A stretch of DNA of 64,000 nucleotides from Luteimicrobium sp049844995 (GCF_049844995.1 NZ_JBNCMC010000009.1:1-64000); one strand, 5' to 3'; counted from the stretch's first letter, positions 43,404-52,632 are shown. Program-made: numbers and translations. Notes: a model not told the origin generated them from the letters alone.

Positions 43404-43991
43404 ATGAGGCTCCCCCGCCACCCCGTCCGGAAGCAACGGCTCGCGCCGCCCCGGCGCCCCGTCGGTCGGCCACCGGCGCGCCGCGGGGCCGCCGCGGTCG
43501 TCGTCGCGCTCGCGGCCGCGCTGATCGCTCCCGCCCCCGGCACCGCCGGCGCCGCGGACGAGCCGCCCGACGCCACAGACGCCGCGTTCCGCGTGCCCGT
43601 CCCGGGCGCCGTCGTGCGCGCGTTCGACCCGCCCGCGGTGCGGTGGGGCGCCGGGCACCGGGGCGTGGACCTGGCGGCCGCCGTCGGCGACGAGGTGCGC
43701 GCGCCCGCCGCGGGCACCGTGGCGTTCGCCGGTACCGTCGCCGGGCGAGGCGTGCTCACGCTCCTGCACGACGACGGCCTCCGCAGCTCGTTCGAGCCCG
43801 TCACCACGACGCTGCATGCCGGGGACCGGGTGGGGCAGGGCGACCCGGTCGCGACGCTCGACGACGCGACGCCCGGCGGGCACTGCCTACCCGCCTCGTG
43901 CGTCCACTGGGGCGTGCGCCGGGGCGAGACCTACCTCGACCCGATGGCGCTCGTGGCGACCGAGCCGATCGTGCTCCTGCCGCTGGGCTGA
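43404..43991 (+). CDS. secreted M23-family peptidoglycan endopeptidase-like protein
   Basis: A 195-residue protein with an Arg-rich N-terminus, a hydrophobic segment (about residues 28-50) and a likely signal-peptidase site after the AGA at residues 48-50. The LytM domain has the zinc ligands His85 and Asp89 in GHRGVDLAA and a later CVHWGVRRG histidine. It probably cuts peptidoglycan cross-links, though the domain is short. It sits between rpsB and xerC, as in many Actinobacteria, and converges on xerC. Confidence 0.88.
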   Translation: MRLPRHPVRKQRLAPPRRPVGRPPARRGAAAVVVALAAALIAPAPGTAGAADEPPDATDAAFRVPVPGAVVRAFDPPAVRWGAGHRGVDLAAAVGDEVRAPAAGTVAFAGTVAGRGVLTLLHDDGLRSSFEPVTTTLHAGDRVGQGDPVATLDDATPGGHCLPASCVHWGVRRGETYLDPMALVATEPIVLLPLG

Positions 43992-44001
43992 GCGTCCGCG
44001 C

Positions 44002-44919
44002 TCAGGCGCGCGGGAACGCCTGCCGGTACGACGCCCGCAGCCGCTCCGCGCTGACGTGCGTGTAGCGCTGCGTCGTCGCGAGGCTCGAGTGCCCGAGGAC
44101 CTCCTGCACGCTCCGGAGGTCCGAGCCGCCCTCGAGCAGGTGCGTCGCCGCGGTGTGCCGCAGCGCGTGCGGGGCGAGGTCCGGCACGCCCGCGTCCGCC
44201 GCGAGCCGGTGCACCGACTCCCTCGCCCGCCGCTGGTCCCAGCGCCCCCCGCGGTCGCCGAGCAGCAGGGCCGGGCCGCTCGTCGGCGTCGCGAGCTCCG
44301 GCCGCCCCCCGCCGAGCCACCGGTCCACCGCCCGCGCGGCTGGCACGCCGAACGGCACGACGCGCTCCTTGCGGCCCTTGCCGAGCGCTCGGACCGTGCG
44401 GGTGCCGAGCTCGACGTCGTCGACGTCGAGCGACACGAGCTCTCCCACGCGCAGGCCGGTCGCGTACAGGAGCTCGACCGTCACCCAGTCCCGCAGGCGC
44501 GAGGGCGCGCCGTCGGCCGCGAGCGCCGCCGCGTGGTCGGCCAGCGTGCGCGCGGCGGCGACGGACAGGACCTGCGGCAGGTGCCGGTCCACCTGGGGTG
44601 CTCCGAGGCGCGACGCCGGGTCCGTCGGGGTGCGCCCGGTCCGCGCCGTCCACGCGAAGAACGCGCGGGCGGCGGCGCTGCGTCGCGCGAGCGTCGAGCG
44701 CGCATGGCCCGTCGACGCGAGGTCGGCCAGCCACGAGCGCAGGAGCGCGAGGTCGACGTCCCCGGGCCCGCGGGCGCCGTGCTCGCGCGCGAAGTCCGCG
44801 AGGCCGCCGACGTCTCCCGCGTAGGCGCGCAGCGTGTGGGCGCTCGCCCCGCGCTCGAGGTCGAGGTGCCGGACGAACGCCGCGACCGCCTCCTCGAACT
44901 CGCCGTGCGATGCGCTCAC
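44002..44919 (-). CDS. xerC: tyrosine recombinase XerC
   Basis: A 305-residue site-specific recombinase that resolves chromosome dimers with XerD at dif. The catalytic set is complete: Arg157, Lys181, His251, Arg254, His277 and the nucleophile Tyr286. The N-terminal core-binding domain covers residues 5-95. The GTG start overlaps the dprA stop by 4 bases. Gene position next to dprA and rpsB is typical of the chromosomal XerC, not an integrase of a mobile element. Confidence 0.93.
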   Translation of the reverse strand: MSASHGEFEEAVAAFVRHLDLERGASAHTLRAYAGDVGGLADFAREHGARGPGDVDLALLRSWLADLASTGHARSTLARRSAAARAFFAWTARTGRTPTDPASRLGAPQVDRHLPQVLSVAAARTLADHAAALAADGAPSRLRDWVTVELLYATGLRVGELVSLDVDDVELGTRTVRALGKGRKERVVPFGVPAARAVDRWLGGGRPELATPTSGPALLLGDRGGRWDQRRARESVHRLAADAGVPDLAPHALRHTAATHLLEGGSDLRSVQEVLGHSSLATTQRYTHVSAERLRASYRQAFPRA

Positions 44920-46184
44920 GTCCCCAGGGTCGCGGAGCGGTCGCCCCGGGGCAAGGAGCCGCGCGGAGCCCGCCGCCACGACCCCGCTTCCTGCACGGCG
45001 AACCCGGCGAGCTCGAGCAGCCCGAGCGCGCCGCGCGTCTCGTCGAGGGCGAGCCCAGCGGCGCGGGCGATCGACGCGACGTCGGCGGCCCGCCGGAGCG
45101 GCAGCGCGTCGAACAGCCGCCGCCCCACACCGTCGAGGTCGTCCAGCGCCTCGGTCTCCCCCGCGCCCGCGCCGGCGCCCCGGCCGCCCGTACCTGGCGC
45201 CTCGCCGGCGCCGGCCGGCAGCGCGAGCTCGGCGACCTCGTCGGCATCCGTGACGCAGACCGCCATGCCGTCGCGCAGCAGCCGGTGGCAGCCGCCGGAC
45301 GCCATCGAGGTGACCGGCCCGGGGACAGCGCCCACCGGGCGCAGGAGCTCCGTCGCCCGGGTCGCGGTCGAGAGCGCGCCCGACCGCCAGGCCGCCTCGA
45401 CCACCACGGTCGCCCGGGCGGTCGCGGCGATCAGCCGGTTGCGCAGCAGGAACCGCACCCGGCTCGGTACGGAGCCGGGCGGCACCTCGCTGACCACCGC
45501 CCCGCCGGCGTCGAGCACGCCGCGCAGCAGGTCGGCGTTCCCGGCCGGGTAGAGCCGGTCGACGCCGCCCGCGAGGAAGGCGACGGTGCGCCCGTCGCCC
45601 GCGAGCGCGGCCCGGTGCGCCGCGGCGTCGATCCCGTACGCGCCGCCGGACACGACCGTGAACCCGCGCCCGACGAGGCCGTGACCGAGCTCGGCGGCCA
45701 CGTGCCGCCCGTACTCCGTGCAGGCGCGCGCCCCCACCAGGGCGACGGAGCGCGCGGCCGGCTCCGCGAGGTCGGGGGCCCCGCGGACCCACAGGCAGTG
45801 CGGCGCGGCGGCCCCGAGGTCGGCGAGGGCACCGGGCCAGCGCGGGTCGCCGGGCAGCAGCAGCGTGCCGCCGAGCAGGTCGAGCGCGCGCAGCTCGCGG
45901 CGCGGGTCCAGCCCGCGCGTGCGGGGCGCCCACCGGGACACGGCACGCAGGAGGCGAGCCGGCGCCAGGTCCTCCGGGAGCGCGGGCCGTTCGGCGTGCA
46001 GGCGCCGGATCGCGCGCTCCGCGACGTCGGGTCCGGGCGCTGCCTCCAGCAGCCACGCCAGCGCCGCCGCGGCCCCCAGCGCCCCGACCAGCCGGCCTGC
46101 GCCCACGTCCGCGGGCTCCGCCAGGCGGCTCCACGCGGCGGCGACCGCGCGCGGGTCGTCGAGGTCCACGCGCGCGTCAGCCAC
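44916..46184 (-). CDS. dprA: DNA-processing protein DprA
   Basis: A 422-residue protein. The Rossmann-like DprA domain has SVALVGARACTEYG and SGGAYGIDAAAHRAAL, then LAGGVDRLYPAGN. A C-terminal winged-helix region (about residues 345-405) follows a Gly-rich linker. It loads RecA onto incoming single strands during transformation in competent bacteria, but it is widespread in non-competent ones. The start overlaps the comM end by 8 bases. Confidence 0.95.
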   Translation of the reverse strand: MADARVDLDDPRAVAAAWSRLAEPADVGAGRLVGALGAAAALAWLLEAAPGPDVAERAIRRLHAERPALPEDLAPARLLRAVSRWAPRTRGLDPRRELRALDLLGGTLLLPGDPRWPGALADLGAAAPHCLWVRGAPDLAEPAARSVALVGARACTEYGRHVAAELGHGLVGRGFTVVSGGAYGIDAAAHRAALAGDGRTVAFLAGGVDRLYPAGNADLLRGVLDAGGAVVSEVPPGSVPSRVRFLLRNRLIAATARATVVVEAAWRSGALSTATRATELLRPVGAVPGPVTSMASGGCHRLLRDGMAVCVTDADEVAELALPAGAGEAPGTGGRGAGAGAGETEALDDLDGVGRRLFDALPLRRAADVASIARAAGLALDETRGALGLLELAGFAVQEAGSWRRAPRGSLPRGDRSATLGT

Positions 46185-47709
46185 GGTGACCTCGGGTGCG
46201 CAGGGTCAGGGCTCGGCCCACGTCGGTCCGGCTGGGCGCCTCCCGGCCGGCGAGGTCCGCCAGGGTCCACGCGAGCCGGAGCACCCGGTCGGCGCCGCGC
46301 AGGCTCAGCGTCCCTCGCTCGAGGGCTCGGTCGACGTCCACGAGGAGGCTCGGGGCGGGGCCGAGCCGCTCGCGCAGCCAGGTGCCCGGCACGTCGGCGT
46401 TGAGGGCCCACGGCGTGCCCGCGAGCCGCTCGGCGGCCGCGGCCCGCGCCGCCGCGACCCGGGCCGCGACGGCCGCGCTGGCCTCCCCGCGCTCGCGCCG
46501 CTCGACCGCACTCACGCGCGGAAGCTCGACCTGGACGTCCACCCGGTCCAGCAGTGGCCCCGAGAGCCGCCCGAGGTATCGCCGGCGCTCGATCGGCGTG
46601 CACGTGCAGTCGAGCCCCTTGCCGACGGCCTTGCCGCACGGGCACGGGTTGGCGGCGAGCACGAGCTGGAACCGTGCGGGGTAGCGCGCCGTCCCGGCGG
46701 CGCGGTGGATGACGATCTCGCCGTGCTCGAGCGGCTGCCGCAGCGTCTCCAGGACCCTGGAGCCGAAGTGGGGCACCTCGTCGAGGAACAGCACGCCGCG
46801 GTGCGCGCGCGACGCCGCGCCCGGCCGCGGCAGCCCCGACCCGCCTCCGACGACGGAGGCCGGGGTCGCCGTGTGGTGCGGGTCCTCGAACGGCGGCCGG
46901 CGGACGAGGCCCTGCGCGGCGTCGAGGGTGCCGGCGACGGAGTGGATGGCCGTGACCTCCACGGCCGCCGCCTCGTCGAGGTCCGGCAGGATGCCGGGCA
47001 GCCGCGAGGCGAGCATGGTCTTGCCGGCGCCCGGCGGCCCGACCATGAGCAGGTGGTGGCCGCCTGCCGCCGCCACCTCGAGGGCCGCACGCGCCTCGGC
47101 CTGGCCCAGGACGTCGGCCAGGTCGCCCGTCGCCGCGGTGGTCGCGACGGGCGGGGCCGGTAGGTCCCCGGGCAGGTCCGGCAGCTCCTCGAGGTCCGCG
47201 CCGTACAGCGCCGCCAGCTCGGCGAGGTGCCGGACCCCGACGACCTCCGCGCCGGGCACCAGCCGCGCCTCGCTCGCGTCGTGCTCGGGGACCACCACAC
47301 GCGGGTAGCCGGCCGCGACGGCGGCCGCCACCGCGGGCAGGACGCCGCGGACGCGGTGCACGCGCCCGTCGAGGCCGAGCTCCCCGAGGTGGACCACCTG
47401 CTGCGGGCGCTCGGCGTCGACGAGACGCGCCCCGGCGAGCATTGCGACGGCGATCGCGAGGTCGAAGCTCGAGCCGGCCTTCGGCAGCGCGGCCGGCGAC
47501 AGGTTGACCGTGATCTTCTTGTTGGGCCACCGCAGCCCGGACGACGCGACCGCCGCCCGCACCCGGTCCCGGGACTCGCTCAGCGCGGCGTCGGGCAGGC
47601 CCACGAGCGTGAAGCCGGGAACGGAAGCGGCCAGGTGCGCCTGGACCTCGACGACGTGGCCCTCGAGGCCGACGAGCGCGACGGCGCGCGTGGTGCCGAG
47701 CGCGCTCAC
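46177..47709 (-). CDS. comM: Mg-chelatase-like AAA+ ATPase ComM/YifB
   Basis: A 510-residue protein. The N-terminal Lon-protease-like domain (GLPDAALSESRDRVRAA, NLSPAALPKAGSSFDL) is followed by an AAA+ domain with Walker A GPPGAGKT, Walker B GVLFLDEV and the zinc-binding NPCPCG. ComM is a branch-migration helicase in natural transformation. The GTG start overlaps the yraN stop by 4 bases. Confidence 0.95.
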   Translation of the reverse strand: MSALGTTRAVALVGLEGHVVEVQAHLAASVPGFTLVGLPDAALSESRDRVRAAVASSGLRWPNKKITVNLSPAALPKAGSSFDLAIAVAMLAGARLVDAERPQQVVHLGELGLDGRVHRVRGVLPAVAAAVAAGYPRVVVPEHDASEARLVPGAEVVGVRHLAELAALYGADLEELPDLPGDLPAPPVATTAATGDLADVLGQAEARAALEVAAAGGHHLLMVGPPGAGKTMLASRLPGILPDLDEAAAVEVTAIHSVAGTLDAAQGLVRRPPFEDPHHTATPASVVGGGSGLPRPGAASRAHRGVLFLDEVPHFGSRVLETLRQPLEHGEIVIHRAAGTARYPARFQLVLAANPCPCGKAVGKGLDCTCTPIERRRYLGRLSGPLLDRVDVQVELPRVSAVERRERGEASAAVAARVAAARAAAAERLAGTPWALNADVPGTWLRERLGPAPSLLVDVDRALERGTLSLRGADRVLRLAWTLADLAGREAPSRTDVGRALTLRTRGHRG

Positions 47710-48065
47710 GCGACGTCCTCGAGGTGCTCGACCCGCGCGGCCCCGGCGCGGGGCAGCTGCACGGCCACCACGTCGATCCGCACCGAGCGGAACCGCACCT
47801 CCGGGTGGGCGGTCAGCCAGCCCGCGGCGAGCCGGCGCAGCCGCGCGAGCTTCACGGGCGTCACCGCCTCGGCCGGATGCCCGAAGCCGAGGCCCCGCCG
47901 CGTCTTGACCTCGACCACGACGAGCACGTCGCCGTCGAGCGCGACCAGGTCGAGCTCGCCGCCCGGTCCCCGCCAGTTGCGGTCCACGACCCGCCAGCCG
48001 CGCCCCTCCACGTGGCGCGCCGCCACCTTCTCGCCGTACCGCCCGACCGCGTCCTTCGCCCGCAT
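47706..48065 (-). CDS. yraN: YraN/UPF0102 family nuclease-like protein
   Basis: A 119-residue protein with the restriction-endonuclease-like core: GGELDLVALDGDVLVVVEVK supplies the Asp and ExK residues. The ATG at 48065 has GGAGG 8 bases upstream; a TTG 7 codons earlier is less likely. It leads the yraN-comM-dprA-xerC operon, all joined by short overlaps. The biological substrate of YraN proteins is not established. Confidence 0.92.
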   Translation of the reverse strand: MRAKDAVGRYGEKVAARHVEGRGWRVVDRNWRGPGGELDLVALDGDVLVVVEVKTRRGLGFGHPAEAVTPVKLARLRRLAAGWLTAHPEVRFRSVRIDVVAVQLPRAGAARVEHLEDVA

Positions 48066-48188
48066 GGGCCTCACCTCCGCGGGCAACCCTGCCCGGGGGC
48101 GGCGTCCTCGTGCGGAGGGCGGTACGGCCGTTGTGCGCTGCCGGTCGCTGCCGGTCCCTGTGGGTGGCCCCCCAGGTCCGCGGCGAGG

Positions 48189-48488
48189 CTAGAGCTGGAG
48201 CTCGGCCTTCGCGAGCTCCTCGACGTTCACGTCCTTGAACGTCACGACGCGCACCGACTTCACGAAGCGCGCCGACCGGTAGACGTCCCACACCCACGCG
48301 TCCGCGAGCCTCAGCTCGAAGTAGACCTCGCCCGCCGCCGACCGCACCTGCAGGTCGACGTGGTTCGCCAGGTAGAAGCGTCTCTCGGTCTCCACCACGT
48401 ACGAGAACAGCCCGACGACGTCCCGGTACTCGCGGTAGAGCGCGAGCTCCATCTCTGTCTCGTAGTTCTCGAGGTCCTCGGCACTCAC
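48189..48488 (-). CDS. DUF2469 family protein
   Basis: A 99-residue protein beginning VSAEDLENYETEMELALYREY, the conserved start of the actinobacterial DUF2469 family, which is almost always found next to rnhB. It is rich in acidic and aromatic residues and has no membrane segment. The function is unknown. The GTG lies 7 bases after the rnhB stop. A 123-base gap follows before yraN, in which I saw nothing distinct. Confidence 0.9.
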   Translation of the reverse strand: MSAEDLENYETEMELALYREYRDVVGLFSYVVETERRFYLANHVDLQVRSAAGEVYFELRLADAWVWDVYRSARFVKSVRVVTFKDVNVEELAKAELQL

Positions 48489-48495
48489 GCGTCCA

Positions 48496-49350
48496 TCATG
48501 GACCATCAAGGACGACGGCCGCGCCGCCCGCGCCGCCGGACGACGTGACGCCGGGCAGGTTCCAGCTCGTGCGGTGCAGGGCGCTCGGGCCGTGCTCCGC
48601 GAGCGCCCGCACGTGTGCGGCTGTCGCGTAGCCCTTGTTCTGGTGCCACTCGTACGCCGGGTGCTCGCCGGCGAGGTCCCGCATGAGCGCGTCGCGCTCG
48701 CACTTGGCGAGGACGCTCGCCGCCGCGACGGACGCGCACTGGACGTCAGCCTTCACCAGGGTGCGCACGCCGAGCGGCGGGACCCGCGCCGGCAGGGTCG
48801 CCGGGTCGAGCGTCCGGTACCGCGTGCCGAGAGCCGGGGCCGGGACGGGGTCCGGGCCCGGCTCGCCGTCCAGCGCCTCGAGCTCGTCGAGCAGGTCGCG
48901 CTGCGGGTCGGAGAGCCAGTCGTGCGAGCCGTCGAGGAGCACCGCGTCGACCTCGACCCCCGCGTCCGCGACCGTGGCCAGCGCGCGCCGGCCCGCAAGC
49001 CGGAGCGCACCGATGATCCCGACGTCGTCGATCTCGGCGCTGCTCGCGTGCCCGACGGCCCACGCGAGCCCCCACCGGCGCACCCGCGGCACCATCTCCT
49101 CGCGCAGCGCGGGCGCGAGGAGCTTCGAGTCCGTGAGCCCTCGCGGCGCGCGGCGGGTGGTCACGTCGACCACCACGACCCCGACCGTGACCGGACCGGC
49201 GAGCGCCCCGCGCCCCACCTCGTCCATGCCCGCGACGGTCCGCGCCCCGGACTCGAACCACGCGGTCTCGCGCTTGAGGTGCGCCGTACGGGGACGGGCC
49301 GCCGGGCGGGTGGCCGCCGGACGGGAGGTGCGGGTGGGGGTCGTCGTCAC
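48496..49350 (-). CDS. rnhB: ribonuclease HII
   Basis: A 284-residue enzyme that cuts RNA in RNA-DNA hybrids and starts ribonucleotide excision. AGMDEVGRGALAGPV carries the catalytic Asp and Glu, then LTDSKLL, LLDGSHDWL and the VAAASVLAK motif. It is longer than usual because of about 25 extra N-terminal residues and an insert around residues 160-185. The GTG start overlaps the lepB stop by 4 bases. Confidence 0.95.
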   Translation of the reverse strand: MTTTPTRTSRPAATRPAARPRTAHLKRETAWFESGARTVAGMDEVGRGALAGPVTVGVVVVDVTTRRAPRGLTDSKLLAPALREEMVPRVRRWGLAWAVGHASSAEIDDVGIIGALRLAGRRALATVADAGVEVDAVLLDGSHDWLSDPQRDLLDELEALDGEPGPDPVPAPALGTRYRTLDPATLPARVPPLGVRTLVKADVQCASVAAASVLAKCERDALMRDLAGEHPAYEWHQNKGYATAAHVRALAEHGPSALHRTSWNLPGVTSSGGAGGAAVVLDGP

Positions 49351-50189
49351 GGGTTGGGGACGTCCTTGAACGTGTCGCCGGGGTTGCGCATGAGCCCCGC
49401 GTCCGACAGCGGCCAGACCTTGACGAAGGCGGTCCCGACGACGTCGTCCAGCGGCACGAAGCCGCCGCCGGGCTTGCCGGTGTTGTAGCGCGAGTCGCTC
49501 GAGTCCTGCCGGTTGTCGCCCATCACGAAGAGCATGCCCGCGGGGACCTTCTCGTTGAACGCGTCCTGGCTGGGCTCGGAGCCCGGCTTGATGTAGGGCT
49601 CGTCGATCGCCACGCCGTTCACGGTCACCGGCTTGCCCGGGCCCGCGCACGCGACCGTGTCGCCCGGCAGCCCGATCACCCGCTTGATGAGGTGCCCGAC
49701 CGCGTCGTTGGGCCGGAGCCCGACGAACGTGAGCGCGTCGACGACGGCGTTGCCCACCGGACCGTGGTCCGCCTTCTCCTGCTGCGGGAGCCATTCCCCC
49801 GGGTCCTTGAAGACGATGACGTCACCGCGGTGGAGGTCGAGGTGCGACGGGACGAGCCGCGACACCATGACCCGGTCGCCGATCTGGAGCGTGTCCTCCA
49901 TGGACTCGCTCGGGATGTAGAACGCCTGCACGAGGAACGTCTTGATGAGCCACGACAGGACGAGCGCGGCGACGACGATGATCGCCGTCTCCCGCAGGAC
50001 CGACGACCGCCTCGGCGCGGGGGCCGCCGCCGCGGCATGCCTCGACGTCGCCCGGCCATCGTCCGAGCCGTGCCCGGCCGCGGGCTCGTGGGGGTGGGGG
50101 TCGGCGCCCGCCGTGGGCTGGGCGTCCGTCGGCTGGGCGTCGACGGGCGGCGTCGGGACGCGCGCGACGTCCGGCGTGGGTTCGGTCAC
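49347..50189 (-). CDS. lepB: signal peptidase I
   Basis: A 280-residue membrane protease that removes signal peptides from Sec and Tat substrates. A cytoplasmic Pro/His/Asp-rich N-terminus of about 65 residues precedes one membrane segment (about 68-88). The catalytic Ser96 lies in PSESMEDTL and Lys169 in HLIKRVIGLPGD. The GDNRQDSSDSR box is also present. The GTG start is the first reasonable one after the promoter region. It follows rplS. Confidence 0.96.
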   Translation of the reverse strand: MTEPTPDVARVPTPPVDAQPTDAQPTAGADPHPHEPAAGHGSDDGRATSRHAAAAAPAPRRSSVLRETAIIVVAALVLSWLIKTFLVQAFYIPSESMEDTLQIGDRVMVSRLVPSHLDLHRGDVIVFKDPGEWLPQQEKADHGPVGNAVVDALTFVGLRPNDAVGHLIKRVIGLPGDTVACAGPGKPVTVNGVAIDEPYIKPGSEPSQDAFNEKVPAGMLFVMGDNRQDSSDSRYNTGKPGGGFVPLDDVVGTAFVKVWPLSDAGLMRNPGDTFKDVPNP

Positions 50190-50280
50190 GCCGCCCACTG
50201 TGCCACCTTCACCTGTGCCCCACGAAACGCGGCTCGACTGGACGTGTCGGCCGGAAGGGCGCCTTCCCCGAACGCACGAA

Positions 50281-50309
50281 GGGCGGCCGTCCGGTGAGGA
50301 CGACCGCCC
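50281..50309 (-). terminator. hairpin downstream of rplS
   Basis: A 12-base stem GGGCGGCCGTCC with one mismatch in the partner encloses a 5-base loop, 22 bases after the rplS stop and before lepB. It is placed as a terminator or attenuator that lowers expression of lepB relative to L19. Confidence 0.65.
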
Positions 50310-50331
50310 GTCGCGGGGTGCTGCGCGATGC

Positions 50332-50691
50332 CTACTTCGAGGGCGTGGTCTCGCGCTTCTCCTTGATCTTGGCCTTCTTGCCGCGCAGCTTGCGCAGGTA
50401 GTACAGCTTGGCGCGACGCACGTCACCGCGCGTCACGACCTCGATGGTGTCGATCTGCGGCGAGTGCACGGGGAACGTGCGCTCCACGCCGACGCCGAAG
50501 CTGATCTTGCGGACGGTGAACGTCTCGCGGACACCGCCGCCCTGGCGGGCGATGACGACGCCCTGGAACGCCTGGACGCGGGAGCGGGTGCCCTCGACGA
50601 CCTTGACGTTGACCTTGAGGGTGTCGCCCGGGCGGAATGCCGGGACGTCGCTGCGCAGCGATGCTGCGTCGACGCTGTCGAGCGTGTGCAT
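50332..50691 (-). CDS. rplS: 50S ribosomal protein L19
   Basis: A 119-residue protein of family length with FRPGDTLKVNVKVVEGTRSR near the start, VQAFQGVVIARQG, and the C-terminal YYLRKLRGKKAKIKEKR that contacts 16S rRNA at the subunit bridge. The ATG has AGGAG 6 bases upstream. A separate promoter candidate lies in the 243-base gap behind trmD. Confidence 0.98.
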   Translation of the reverse strand: MHTLDSVDAASLRSDVPAFRPGDTLKVNVKVVEGTRSRVQAFQGVVIARQGGGVRETFTVRKISFGVGVERTFPVHSPQIDTIEVVTRGDVRRAKLYYLRKLRGKKAKIKEKRETTPSK

Positions 50692-50860
50692 GTCGGTCTC
50701 CTGGCCTGCCACGGGTCAGGTCCGATCTCGTGGCCGTCGGCGGGCGTGCCGCGGACGGTCCGGTGCGGGATGCGGGTGTGGTGCGCGTGTGCCCGTGCGT
50801 CCCTTGCTCCCCCGTGGCAGAGCGGGCGGGACGGCGACGTCGGGCGCACACCAGGGGCCA

Positions 50861-50891
50861 ATCTTGCCACAGCGGGGCCGCTGCCCACCAA
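50861..50891 (-). promoter_or_regulatory. candidate rplS promoter
   Basis: On the minus strand TTGGTG (50886-50891) and CAAGAT (50861-50866) are spaced by 19 bases, and the -10 is preceded by TGTGG. This places transcription start about 165 bases upstream of rplS and gives L19 a promoter separate from the rpsP operon. Confidence 0.45.
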
Positions 50892-50934
50892 TGGACGGCC
50901 GACTCCGGCGCCCGGCCGACGCAGCGCGGCGTCC

Positions 50935-51702
50935 TCAGGACGCCGGCGACTCCCAGCCGACCGCGCGCAGGACCTCCCGGTCGTGCGCGTCCAGGGCGTC
51001 CGGGTCGAGTGCCGCGAGCAGGTCCGGCCGGCGCGCCGCCGTGCGCTCGAGCGCGCGGTCCCGCCGCCACCGGGCGATCCGCGCGTGGTGGCCCGACAGC
51101 AGGACCTCGGGCACCTCGAGGCCCGCCCACGCCGGCGGCTTCGTGTAGACGGGGTACTCGAGGAGCCCGGCAGCGCCGTGCGACTCCTCGACCAGCGACT
51201 CCGGGTTCCCGACGACGCCGGGCAGCAGGCGGCCGACCGCCTCGACCACCACGAGCGCCGCGACCTCGCCTCCGTTGAGGACGTAGTCGCCGATCGAGAT
51301 CTCGCTCACGACGACGCCGCGCTCGCGGTAGTGGTCCGCGACCCGCGCGTCGATGCCCTCGTAGCGCCCGCAGGCGATCACGAGCCGGTCGTCCTGCGCC
51401 CACGCCTCGGCGGTGCGCTGCGTGAAGACCTCGCCCGACGGTGTCGGGACGACCAGGCGCACCGCGTCGTCCTCGCCGGAGATGACGTCGTCGAGCGCGC
51501 GCCCCCACACGTCGGGGCGCATGACCATGCCCGCTCCGCCGCCGAACGGGGTGTCGTCGACGGTGCGGTGGCGGTCGTGCGCCCACTCGCGCAGATCGTG
51601 GACGCGCAGGTCCAGCAGGCCGGACTGCCGCGCCTTGCCGACGAGGGACAGCTCGAGCGGCGCCAGGTAGTCGGGGAAGATCGAGACGACGTCGACGCGC
51701 AC
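50935..51702 (-). CDS. trmD: tRNA (guanine-37-N1) methyltransferase
   Basis: A 255-residue SPOUT-class enzyme that prevents frameshifting at proline codons. It has the typical start MRVDVVSIFPDYLAPL, DLREWAHDRHRTVDDTPFGGGAGMV and the knot segment CGRYEGIDARV followed by EISIGDYVLNGGE. It begins one base after the rimM stop, in the order rpsP-khpA-rimM-trmD. Confidence 0.98.
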   Translation of the reverse strand: MRVDVVSIFPDYLAPLELSLVGKARQSGLLDLRVHDLREWAHDRHRTVDDTPFGGGAGMVMRPDVWGRALDDVISGEDDAVRLVVPTPSGEVFTQRTAEAWAQDDRLVIACGRYEGIDARVADHYRERGVVVSEISIGDYVLNGGEVAALVVVEAVGRLLPGVVGNPESLVEESHGAAGLLEYPVYTKPPAWAGLEVPEVLLSGHHARIARWRRDRALERTAARRPDLLAALDPDALDAHDREVLRAVGWESPAS

Positions 51703-51703
51703 G

Positions 51704-52267
51704 TCAGGCCCCGCCCTCGGAGGCCGCGCCGTCGTCCGGAAGGTCCACCTCGAGCAGCGCGGCGTCCCGCGCCAGGAGGCCTCCCGGCGGGTCGAGGACG
51801 ACGCGGCCCCCGGGGACGTCCACGACCGGGACGATCGCTCGGACGAACGGCACGAGCGTGCGCTCGCCGCCGGTCTCGCGGACGAGGAGCAGGTCGTGCG
51901 CGGGCGACGACGTGTCGAGCCCCTCGACCTCGCCGACCACGGTGCCGTCCGCGAGCTCGACCCGCAGGCCCGCCAGCTCGTGGGGGTACCAGGCGTCCTC
52001 CTCGTCGGAGTCCTCCGCGTCGACGACGAGCTCGACGCCGCGCAGCCCCTCGGCGGCCGTCCGGTCGGACGCCTCCGCGAAGCGCACGTACCACGCGTCG
52101 TGCTGGTTCCGGACGCCGTCCAGCGTGAGCGGGCCCGCCGACGCCGGCACCGTGGTGAGCCGGGCGCCCACGTGCAGCCGCGTCTCGGGGTCGTCGGTGC
52201 GCAGGTCGAGCCGCACCTCGCCGCGCAGGCCGTGCGCGCGTCCGATGCGTGCGACGGTCAGCTCCAT
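51704..52267 (-). CDS. rimM: 16S rRNA processing protein RimM
   Basis: A 187-residue 30S maturation factor that binds S19. It starts MELTVARIGRAHGLRGEV, the conserved N-terminal beta-barrel opening, and contains the PRC-barrel part DAWYPHELAGLRVELADG. The first ATG is chosen; frames extending further upstream run through a hairpin. It is directly followed by trmD. Confidence 0.96.
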   Translation of the reverse strand: MELTVARIGRAHGLRGEVRLDLRTDDPETRLHVGARLTTVPASAGPLTLDGVRNQHDAWYVRFAEASDRTAAEGLRGVELVVDAEDSDEEDAWYPHELAGLRVELADGTVVGEVEGLDTSSPAHDLLLVRETGGERTLVPFVRAIVPVVDVPGGRVVLDPPGGLLARDAALLEVDLPDDGAASEGGA

Positions 52268-52297
52268 GGGGGCGTCCTCTCGTTCGGGTCGGTGGTG

Positions 52298-52338
52298 CGC
52301 GTGAGGCCCGGCCCCACGGGGGGACCGGGCCTCACGCG
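52298..52338 (-). terminator. 14-bp hairpin between khpA and rimM
   Basis: The arms 52298-52311 and 52325-52338 (CGCGTGAGGCCCGG and its complement) pair perfectly around a 13-base loop, within the 125-base gap. It probably attenuates transcription so that S16 is made in excess over RimM and TrmD. Confidence 0.65.
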
Positions 52339-52392
52339 TCATGCTTGCTGCGGTGCCGAGGCACCGGAGCGCCGGGCACGAGACAGCCGTGC

Positions 52393-52632
52393 CTAGCGGC
52401 GGTCGACGTCCACGACGTCGACCCGCACCTGCTCGTCCCGCGCGAGCGCACCCACGACGGTGCGCAGCGCGCGGGCGGTGCGGCCGCCGCGGCCGATGAC
52501 CCGCCCGAGGTCGTCCGGGTGGACCCGGACCTCGAGGAGGTCGCCGCGGCGCGTCGCACGCGACGCGACACGCACGTCGTCAGGGTTGTCGACGATCCCC
52601 CGGACGAGGTGCTCGAGCGCGTCGGCGAGCAT
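52393..52632 (-). CDS. khpA: KH-domain RNA-binding protein KhpA
   Basis: A 79-residue single KH domain with the GRVIGRGGRTARALR GxxG loop. In other Gram-positives KhpA forms a complex with KhpB and affects cell size and RNA regulation. It starts with ATG overlapping the rpsP stop by one base and is found at this place, between rpsP and rimM, in most Actinobacteria. Confidence 0.95.
   Translation of the reverse strand: MLADALEHLVRGIVDNPDDVRVASRATRRGDLLEVRVHPDDLGRVIGRGGRTARALRTVVGALARDEQVRVDVVDVDRR

Noticed and set aside
44002..44919. Tyrosine recombinase as sign of an integrated element
   Set aside because: Its length, catalytic set and position beside dprA and rpsB are those of chromosomal XerC; no attachment repeats or phage genes are nearby.
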